Positions 6,865 through 11,782 of a stretch of DNA of 11,782 bases are shown piece after piece. The notes under the pieces were generated by a model. The model was given only the letters and a program-made list of their open reading frames with translations, did no database searches and was not told where the DNA came from. A program made the position numbers and the translations under genes. This stretch comes from UBA4644 sp964541085 (GTDB lineage: Bacteria > Bacillota > Clostridia > Oscillospirales > Butyricicoccaceae): NCBI GenBank assembly GCA_964541085.1, contig CAZIPA010000047.1, positions 1-11,782 of the forward strand, read 5' to 3'. Position 1 is the stretch's first letter, and every line of letters begins with the position of its first letter.

Positions 6865-6898
6865 CCTCCTGTGGAGGAGTCCAAAAATGATTAGGAGG
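6865..6898 (+). promoter_or_regulatory. Leader with two ribosome sites and an anti-SD-like CCTCCT
   Basis: CCTCC (6865-6869) can pair with GGAGG (6873-6877) over a TGT loop. The same CCTCCT (6865-6870) is also an exact complement of the main AGGAGG ribosome site (6893-6898). GGAGGA at 6873-6878 would serve an alternative in-frame ATG at 6887. The two pairings exclude each other. No regulation is proven. Confidence 0.45.
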
Positions 6899-6907
6899 AA
6901 ACAAACC

Positions 6908-9829
6908 ATGAGCACTCTGAAAAAGATTCTCGCGCTCAGCCTGGCTCTGGCCATGGTCCTCTCTGTGTCCGCTTTCGCTGGCAACTACACCGCTGATACC
7001 TATCAGGATGTCAACGCCATCGATTCCGGCGCCGCAGAGGCTGTCGAAGTGCTGTATGCACTGGACATCATGGTTGGTAACACCAACACTGCTACCGGCA
7101 AGACTGAGTTCAGACCCAACGACACCATCACCCGTGCCGAGGTCGCCAAGATGATCTATGTCATCCTGAACTATGGTAACGACGATAAGGCTGAGACCTA
7201 CAAGGCCGCCAACATCTTCGCCGATGTTACCGCTGATGACTGGTTCGCTGGCTATGTCAACTACCTGGCCGCCGTCGGCATGGTCCAGGGCGATGGCACC
7301 AACTTCTACCCCAGACAGGCCGTCAAGACCGCTGAGGTTGCCAAGATGCTGCTGACCGCCGTCGGCTACAAGGCCGAAGATCACGGTTATGTGGGCGCTG
7401 GCTGGAGCAACAATGTTCTGAACGACGCTTACTATATCCAGCTGCTGGATGGCTACAAGGCCAACCTGAATGGCGATGCTCCCCGTCAGTGGGTCGCCGT
7501 CATGTTCTTCAATGCTCTGATGAACGCTTACACCTATGATGTCACCGTTCCCACCGGCTTCACCGGCTACTTCGGCACTGATAAGATTAACGGCAACGAT
7601 AAGTGGGTCCGCTTCGGCTACAAGTATCTGGGCGTTGATACCTTCACCGCTTATGCTTATGCCACCAACGATGGTTACATCGACATCACCGAGGATGAAG
7701 ATGGCAATGACACCGACTGTGCTTCCTACGGCTATGTGCTGTTCTCCAACGGCGTCCAGCTGAAGGGCACCGGTCTGGGTCTGGCTGATCTGGGCCAGCA
7801 GTATCGCGTTGTCTACAACGCCAAGAGAGATGTCGTCTACTCCTGCTGCCTCACTGGCAAGTCTGTTGTTGCTGAGGCTATGCTGAAGGACATCACTGCT
7901 GAAGTCAAGTACAGCACTTCCGGCAATAAGTCTTCCAACAGCTATTACTTCACCGTTAACGGCGTCGAGCTGCCCTTCGCTACCGAGACCGTTAAGGCTG
8001 AAAATGTCAAGCGTGACACCGCTCATGCCCTGACCCCCGCTGGCGGCAAGTATGAGCAGCTGACCGCTAAGTCCCTGTTTGATGCCGCTGGCACTCTGTA
8101 CACTCAGACCGTCAAGGTTATCGACAAGGACAACGACGGCGACATCGACTATGTCTTCGTGGTTCCCTATGAGTATGGCCGCGTTGTGGATGTCACCAAC
8201 TCCGCTAAGTATGGCAAGTCCATCGAAGTGGAAGTCATCGGCAGCAATGGTCTGGTTGACCTGACCTATGACAAGTCCAACAAGCTGTTCGTCAGCGATG
8301 TTATCGTCTGCGAGAGCGAGCTGGAAGCCGGCAACTATGTCAAGTACTACTACAGCGTCGAAGCTGATGCTTTCGTGATGGAAGTGCTGCCTGTTGTTGA
8401 GGCTGCCGAGTACACCAAGCGCACCACCAAGGGCGTCTTCACCTTTGGCGATGTGGATTATCAGTTTGCTGCCAACGGCTTCGGTTACGAAGACAACTTC
8501 GGCGACATGGGCCGCAAGTACTACGGCGGCGAGTACGATCTGGTTGTTGACAATGGCCTGCTGGTCTTCGTCGGCGACATCGACGATCGCTACACCACCA
8601 TCGACCGCATCAACTCCAAGCTGGTTGTTGTCACCGATGTCCGCAAGTATGACTCCGTCTGGGAGCTGGGCGATGGCTATGTGGAATGGTGCAATTACAC
8701 TGTGCCCAATGAGTCTTGCCTGTATGAGATCTCCTACCTGGATATCAACGGCGAGCATCACACCCGCATCGAGTACACCAACGCCAACCGCGTCGATCCC
8801 GATGACATCTACGATGAATTCGTGAGCGGTTGGGAGCTGCTGAAGCGCGTTGAGGATGGCTATCCCCTGTTCATCCTGCACTCCGAGAGCAACGGCACTG
8901 TCTGGTGCGAAGCTGCTGTCGAGCCCTCTGATCTGTATGTGTCTCCCTCCGTGGTTGACGATTACAGCGAAGGCGTTGCTGCCACTGTGAACACCAAGAA
9001 GAACTACTATGTCACCGCTGACGATGTCGAAGTCAACATCGATCCCGATGCTAAGATGTTCTTCCGCAACGAAGACGGCGACTATGTTGTCAGCACTCTG
9101 AACGAGATGGCTGATGGCACTCTGACCGATCGCATCTACCAGGTCTACACTCTGGAGAACAACCGCGGCATCGATGTGACCAAGGCTGGTTACATTGATC
9201 TGTGCAAGTACGATGACACTGGCAAGGACTACGGCTTCCTGACTCTGGAAGATCTGGGCGCTGCTGTCAAGGGCCAGAAGGAACTGTACAACGCTTCCAT
9301 CGTCCTGCCCGGCGCTGAGACCGCTAAGGAAGCTACCGTTCTGTTCGCTGATGCCATCCTGGAAGGCCTGGCCGATGCCGGCTTCGAGCCCGAAGAGATG
9401 CTGTATCACTATGTGCTGCATGACGGCGTCTACACTGTTGTGCCCGTTGGCTTCAAGCCTGTGGAGATCACCAGACTGAACAGCAACACCAAGAGCCTGA
9501 AGATCGATGGCAGCACCGTCTACACCGACGATGACACCACCATCGCTCTGGCCAACTGGACCGTTGAGCTGAAGGAAGCTGTCAACGATCTGGACGAGGC
9601 TGCTGGCTGGATCGAAGAGAACTTCCAGAACGCTGAGTTCGATGATATCTCCTTCATCGACTTCGACGAGATTCCTGAGGAAGTTGTTGTTGGTAACGAT
9701 GAAGATGACACCTACTTCTATGTCACCTTTGCCGCCACCGGAAAGGATGAGGACGGCGACGAGCTCCTCTACATCGTCCTGGTCAAGGTCGTTATCGCTG
9801 CTCAGGATTTCGATCCCTGGTGGAACTAA
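6908..9829 (+). CDS. Secreted S-layer protein with SLH domains
   Basis: 973 residues from the ATG at 6908, chosen because AGGAGG (6893-6898) lies 9 bases away and because the protein then begins with a clean signal peptide: basic MSTLKK, a hydrophobic stretch to residue 20, and an AFA cleavage site near residue 24. An in-frame ATG at 6887 is a possible alternative. SLH repeats, which bind pyruvylated secondary cell-wall polymers, are visible at residues 40-90 (FRPNDTITRAEVAKMIY) and 103-153 (FADVTADDWFAGYV, then TAEVAKML). A weaker third runs to about residue 207. The remaining 760 residues are acidic, beta-type and without a family I recognise. DKDNDGDID at 406-414 looks like a calcium-binding DxDxDG loop. 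Codon bias and a dedicated strong promoter and terminator imply an abundant surface protein. No catalytic domain is evident. Confidence 0.93.
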   Translation: MSTLKKILALSLALAMVLSVSAFAGNYTADTYQDVNAIDSGAAEAVEVLYALDIMVGNTNTATGKTEFRPNDTITRAEVAKMIYVILNYGNDDKAETYKAANIFADVTADDWFAGYVNYLAAVGMVQGDGTNFYPRQAVKTAEVAKMLLTAVGYKAEDHGYVGAGWSNNVLNDAYYIQLLDGYKANLNGDAPRQWVAVMFFNALMNAYTYDVTVPTGFTGYFGTDKINGNDKWVRFGYKYLGVDTFTAYAYATNDGYIDITEDEDGNDTDCASYGYVLFSNGVQLKGTGLGLADLGQQYRVVYNAKRDVVYSCCLTGKSVVAEAMLKDITAEVKYSTSGNKSSNSYYFTVNGVELPFATETVKAENVKRDTAHALTPAGGKYEQLTAKSLFDAAGTLYTQTVKVIDKDNDGDIDYVFVVPYEYGRVVDVTNSAKYGKSIEVEVIGSNGLVDLTYDKSNKLFVSDVIVCESELEAGNYVKYYYSVEADAFVMEVLPVVEAAEYTKRTTKGVFTFGDVDYQFAANGFGYEDNFGDMGRKYYGGEYDLVVDNGLLVFVGDIDDRYTTIDRINSKLVVVTDVRKYDSVWELGDGYVEWCNYTVPNESCLYEISYLDINGEHHTRIEYTNANRVDPDDIYDEFVSGWELLKRVEDGYPLFILHSESNGTVWCEAAVEPSDLYVSPSVVDDYSEGVAATVNTKKNYYVTADDVEVNIDPDAKMFFRNEDGDYVVSTLNEMADGTLTDRIYQVYTLENNRGIDVTKAGYIDLCKYDDTGKDYGFLTLEDLGAAVKGQKELYNASIVLPGAETAKEATVLFADAILEGLADAGFEPEEMLYHYVLHDGVYTVVPVGFKPVEITRLNSNTKSLKIDGSTVYTDDDTTIALANWTVELKEAVNDLDEAAGWIEENFQNAEFDDISFIDFDEIPEEVVVGNDEDDTYFYVTFAATGKDEDGDELLYIVLVKVVIAAQDFDPWWN

Positions 9830-9871
9830 TCCCTAACCGGATTAATCCCAAAGGTTGATACCTGAAACAAA

Positions 9872-9900
9872 GGCGCCCGGCGAAAGCCGGGCGTCTTTTT
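9872..9900 (+). terminator. Strong intrinsic terminator of the SLH gene
   Basis: A 10-bp GC-rich stem 9872-9881/9886-9895 (core CGCCCGGC / GCCGGGCG) capped by a GAAA tetraloop and followed directly by TTTTT (9896-9900). Confidence 0.95.
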
Positions 9901-9919
9901 CTGTGGCTGTTAAATTGTT

Positions 9920-9948
9920 TTGACATTGTTCGACAATACTGTTATAAT
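9920..9948 (+). promoter_or_regulatory. Perfect consensus promoter of the small-peptide mRNA
   Basis: TTGACA (9920-9925), exactly 17 bp, TATAAT (9943-9948). The expected start is G9955. The spacer contains the inverted repeat ATTGT-TCG-ACAAT (9925-9937), a possible operator. Confidence 0.92.
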
Positions 9949-9954
9949 CATTTC

Positions 9955-10180
9955 GGGCGTTGCCATATACGGTAGGCGGTTAGTCATTCTCCCATAAGGG
10001 AGGTGATGCTGATGTGGAAAAAACGGATACTTTTCGTACTTCGTTTTCTGGTTGTTATAGCATTCCTGCTATACATACTCCCCATAAAAGCGTACTGACC
10101 GCCCGGCTACCACCCGAACGGTCAGTATAGGTTTACCTATGTGATCTAAGGGAGGGCTAACCGCTTATCGGCAACGCCCT
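9955..10180 (+). ncRNA. Predicted folded toxin-type mRNA
   Basis: This is the transcript expected from the consensus promoter. Its first ten bases GGGCGTTGCC (9955-9964) are complementary to GGCAACGCCC (10170-10179), and TAGGCGGTTAG (9973-9983) is complementary to CTAACCGCTTA (10157-10167, one G-U), so the two ends can close into a long stem. Inside are the SD hairpin CTCCC/GGGAG (9989-10002), the 28-codon reading frame, a 9-bp hairpin 10093-10101/10119-10127 that covers the stop codon, and a 5-bp hairpin 10127-10140. The 3' end is a guess: a T-poor TTCTT follows the closing stem. Confidence 0.65.
10012..10098 (+). CDS. 28-residue basic/hydrophobic peptide, putative type I toxin
   Basis: The frame ATG-TGG-AAA-AAA-CGG begins 8 bases after GGGAGG (9998-10003). 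An in-frame ATG at 10006 is only 2 bases from that site and less likely. The peptide starts MWKKRILF, continues with an almost unbroken hydrophobic helix of about 17-20 residues (VLRFLVVIAFLLYILP) and ends IKAY. Size, basic start and single membrane helix fit type I toxins that insert into the cell's own membrane. The leader GGGAGGTGATGCTGATG and the 3' GGCTAACCGC-TATCGG block match what I recall of loci annotated as putative holin-like toxins in Firmicutes. However, the peptide lacks their usual acidic N-terminal YEA/YET motif, so it is at best a divergent relative. It lies between two facing promoters. Confidence 0.7.
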   Translation: MWKKRILFVLRFLVVIAFLLYILPIKAY

Positions 10181-10184
10181 TCTT
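10086..10184 (-). ncRNA. Predicted antisense RNA, putative antitoxin
   Basis: The minus-strand transcript expected from the promoter at 10192-10220. It would start near 10184 and be fully complementary to the 3' part of the peptide mRNA. The hairpin 10093-10101/10119-10127 followed on this strand by TTTT (10089-10086) is a plausible terminator, giving about 100 nt. Its 5' region carries GGGCGTTGCC and GCGGTTAG, the same as the peptide mRNA's 5' end, and CCTCCCTTA, complementary to the mRNA's ribosome-site region (9995-10003). Confidence 0.6.
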
Positions 10185-10191
10185 AATTCTC

Positions 10192-10220
10192 ATTATAGCC
10201 ATCCATTCTCCGCTTGTCAA
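10192..10220 (-). promoter_or_regulatory. Perfect consensus promoter facing the peptide gene
   Basis: On the minus strand: TTGACA (10220-10215), exactly 17 bp, TATAAT (10197-10192). It does not point at any protein gene of its own and runs into the 3' end of the peptide transcript, which is why an antisense RNA is inferred. Confidence 0.9.
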
Positions 10221-10239
10221 GAGACGGCGGGGGATTTCT

Positions 10240-10728
10240 TTATTCCTCCCCCTCCGGCGTGGGAAGATCGCAGACGGAGACCCATGCCCGGGCCTGAGAA
10301 ATGGTGAAGAGCTCCTCCGGCGTCAGTTCTGCGGCAGAATTGGCCGTTCCCGCAGCGGGGAAAACGGTGGCAAAGCGCTTCAGGCTTTCGTCACAATACA
10401 CCGACACCTGTTCCGGCAGAGCAAAGGGACAAACCCCGCCCACACCGTGGCCGGTCATTTCCGCCGTCTGGTCGTGGGACAGCATTTTCGGCTTGAAGCC
10501 AAAATAATCCTTGAAGCGGCGGTTGCTCACCTTGCCGTCACCGGCGGCGCAAATGAGAATGCAGCTGCCGTCCCTGTGCAGAAAAGCCAGCGTCTTGCAG
10601 ATACGGGCACCCTCCACGCCCACCGCCAGCGCAGCCAGCTCAACCGTGGCACTGGAAACGGAAAACTCCCGCACGGCGCTCTCCTTGCCATAGGCGGCCA
10701 GATACGCACGAACCTTTTCAATGGACAT
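10240..10728 (-). CDS. YbaK/ProX-type aminoacyl-tRNA deacylase
   Basis: 162 residues from the ATG at 10728, chosen over the longer frame reaching 10857 because GGAGG (10741-10737) sits 8 bases ahead of it and the promoter at 10759-10787 lies inside the longer frame. The single domain shows ICKTLAF, with the conserved Lys45 of the family, then KVSNRRFKDYFG near 67, GGVCPF at 97-102, the usual substrate-pocket turn, and AAGTANSAAELTPEEL near 125. YbaK-domain proteins hydrolyse mischarged tRNAs such as Cys-, Ala- or Ser-tRNA, in trans. Which one this acts on is not determined by the sequence. It is cytoplasmic. It is divergent from the XRE gene, and its 3' end points at the antisense promoter with no terminator visible between them. 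Confidence 0.9.
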   Translation of the reverse strand: MSIEKVRAYLAAYGKESAVREFSVSSATVELAALAVGVEGARICKTLAFLHRDGSCILICAAGDGKVSNRRFKDYFGFKPKMLSHDQTAEMTGHGVGGVCPFALPEQVSVYCDESLKRFATVFPAAGTANSAAELTPEELFTISQARAWVSVCDLPTPEGEE

Positions 10729-10758
10729 AATGCCATCCTCCAAATCATTGTTTTCTCT

Positions 10759-10787
10759 ATTATAAGTCATCGACAAGTCAAAAACAA
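10759..10787 (-). promoter_or_regulatory. Promoter of the YbaK-type gene
   Basis: Minus strand: TTGTTT (10787-10782), 17 bp, TATAAT (10764-10759), about 30 bases before the ATG. The spacer contains TTGTCGA, the complement of a TCGACAA motif also present at two neighbouring promoters. Confidence 0.65.
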
Positions 10788-10924
10788 GCGTTTCACCGGG
10801 AAAATCCGCCATTTTTGCAAAAGAAGTGACGAAGATAAAACCAATCGTATTTGTCAAGTCAAAATGCAGAAAAATTCAACAAACTTTTCTCGAAAAAATT
10901 ACCCATTGTTTTCGACAAAAACTC

Positions 10925-10953
10925 TTTACAATTTCCTTCTGCAAGGGTATACT
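10925..10953 (+). promoter_or_regulatory. Promoter of the XRE regulator gene
   Basis: TTTACA (10925-10930), 17 bp, TATACT (10948-10953). The start is expected near 10960. Just upstream, TTGT-TTTCG-ACAA (10906-10918) and TTTTCTCGAAAA (10885-10896) are imperfect dyads that could be operators. Apart from these dyads, 10858-10924 is AT-rich and shows nothing else. Confidence 0.75.
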
Positions 10954-10989
10954 AAAAAAGCAACTTGAAAAAGGAACGGTAACAGGACT

Positions 10990-11661
10990 ATGGTGATTGA
11001 TTTTCCGCGGACTCTGAGCCTGCTGCGGCAGGAGAAAAAAATCAGCCAGCGTGTGGCGGCGGCGGAGCTGGGCGTATCTCAGGCGCTTCTGTCCCATTAT
11101 GAAAACGGCGTTCGGGAGCCGGGGCTGAGCTTTGTGGTGCGGGCTGCGGATTATTACGGCGTGTCGGCGGATTTTCTGCTGGGACGCACTATGGCCCGGG
11201 ACGGCGGTGCGATTCTGGCCGAGGATCTGACGGACAGCAGTGCGGAGAAGGATAATGTGCTGCGGGGCAGCGCCTCTGTGATGCTGCGGAAAAAGCTGCT
11301 GGTCAATTCTGTGTCGCTGCTGTATGAACAGCTGGGCAAGGAGCGGGCCGAGCTGGTGAAGGCGCTGTCGGATTATCTGGGACTGTCCTTTTACAAGGCA
11401 TTCCGTCTGCTGTATGAAATCGACGAAAACGCCAGCCGCAAAGCTTTTGCCGCACCCAGAGCCGCCTTTTCGGAGCTGTGTGACTGTGAGATGAAGCGCT
11501 GCGAAAGTGTCCTGCGTCAGCTGGCCGCCGATGGGGAAGGGGCAACGCTGGATATGTCCCTGGAACGGATGCAGCAGAACTGGCCCCGCCTTGCGCCGTC
11601 GCTGCTTTCGCTGCTTCACAGCATGGATGAAAAAATTGATCCGGAAAACGAAAAAAATTGA
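10990..11661 (+). CDS. XRE-family helix-turn-helix regulator
   Basis: 223 residues. The N-terminal HTH_3 domain spans residues 7-65: LSLLRQEKKISQ, then RVAAAELGVSQALLSHYENG (recognition helix SQALLSHYE), then FVVRAADYYGVSADFLLGR. The C-terminal 155 residues are helical and of no family I recognise; they hold no peptidase (ImmA) or LexA-type active-site motif. The ribosome site is weak (AGGA at 10984-10987 close to the ATG, AAGGAAC farther up), and the GTG at 10993 is a possible alternative start. It is a DNA-binding repressor or activator, probably acting on its own promoter as is usual in the family. It ends about 70 bp before a tRNA gene, and its target is unknown. Confidence 0.88.
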   Translation: MVIDFPRTLSLLRQEKKISQRVAAAELGVSQALLSHYENGVREPGLSFVVRAADYYGVSADFLLGRTMARDGGAILAEDLTDSSAEKDNVLRGSASVMLRKKLLVNSVSLLYEQLGKERAELVKALSDYLGLSFYKAFRLLYEIDENASRKAFAAPRAAFSELCDCEMKRCESVLRQLAADGEGATLDMSLERMQQNWPRLAPSLLSLLHSMDEKIDPENEKN

Positions 11662-11670
11662 AAAAAGGGG

Positions 11671-11702
11671 TTGCAATTTTCTGCGACTTGTGATAATATA
11701 AT
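11671..11702 (+). promoter_or_regulatory. Promoter of the tRNA gene
   Basis: TTGCAA (11671-11676) with TAATAT at 17 bp (11694-11699); an exact TATAAT is at 11697-11702 but at 20 bp. The AT-rich stretch directly precedes the tRNA, so a promoter here is likely although the exact -10 is uncertain. Confidence 0.55.
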
Positions 11703-11728
11703 ACTTGCGCCGAGTGAGAGTCTTGCAT

Positions 11729-11782
11729 GCTGGTGTAGCTCAGCCGGTAGAGCAGCTGATTTGTAATCAGCAGGTCGGGGGT
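11729..11782 (+). tRNA. tRNA-Thr (anticodon TGT), 5' part
   Basis: Acceptor strand GCTGGTG (11729-11735), D stem GCTC/GAGC around AGCCGGTA, anticodon stem GCTGA/TCAGC with loop TTTGTAA, giving anticodon TGT at 11762-11764 (reads ACA). The variable loop AGGTC and start of the T stem are present; the window ends before the T loop and 3' acceptor strand. Confidence 0.95.

Noticed and set aside
6803..9421. 872-codon open frame opposite the SLH gene
   Set aside because: It has no ribosome site or recognisable domain. The SLH gene rarely uses TTA, CTA or TCA codons, so its complement lacks stops; this is a codon-bias shadow.
10729..10857. N-terminal extension of the YbaK-type protein
   Set aside because: It overlaps the gene's promoter and lacks family similarity; a good ribosome site precedes the inner ATG at 10728.
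10447..10968. 173-codon plus-strand frame across the YbaK gene
   Set aside because: It is antisense to a conserved coding region, with no ribosome site and a product without domains.

Overview
The window suggests a Gram-positive, anaerobic, butyrate-type member of the Clostridia, most likely of the Oscillospiraceae type. The evidence is a bcd-etfB-etfA block, a signal-peptide-bearing SLH-domain surface protein, strong AGGAGG ribosome sites, consensus TTGACA/TATAAT promoters and moderately high GC. The genus is inference. The etf genes and the S-layer gene share a strongly biased, highly-expressed-type codon usage (CTG, AAG, TCC, GCT, GAC). The genes between them are richer in CGG/GGC-type codons.

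Layout, left to right. (1) 1-2208: the end of butyryl-CoA dehydrogenase followed by both subunits of its electron-transfer flavoprotein, closed by a GC hairpin. (2) 2232-3143: an S66 LD-carboxypeptidase. (3) 3144-3537: about 390 bp with no gene but packed with hairpins and bounded by two identical 31-nt copies of one hairpin; it looks like a structured repeat or mobile-type element lying between convergent genes. (4) 3538-6678: a GNAT acetyltransferase on the minus strand, diverging from a tight plus-strand operon (RimJ/L-type acetyltransferase, radical SAM protein, YfbR-like HD deoxynucleotidase, small membrane protein), with back-to-back extended -10 promoters between them. (5) 6770-9900: a large secreted SLH protein with its own promoter, a leader and a textbook terminator. 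(6) 9920-10220: the most interesting stretch. Two perfect consensus promoters face each other about 240 bp apart. The plus transcript encodes a 28-residue basic/hydrophobic peptide whose ribosome site is hidden in a hairpin. The minus transcript would be an antisense RNA. I interpret this as a type I toxin-antitoxin-like locus. (7) 10240-11661: a YbaK-type deacylase (minus) and an XRE regulator (plus), divergently transcribed. (8) 11729 to the end: the 5' part of tRNA-Thr(TGT).

Bcd with EtfAB reduces crotonyl-CoA at the end of butyrate synthesis and, in clostridia, bifurcates electrons to ferredoxin. The other operons look like independent housekeeping or accessory units. The 9920-10220 locus and the 3154-3516 hairpin element are the two non-ordinary structures here. 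Functional statements for them rest on sequence architecture only.
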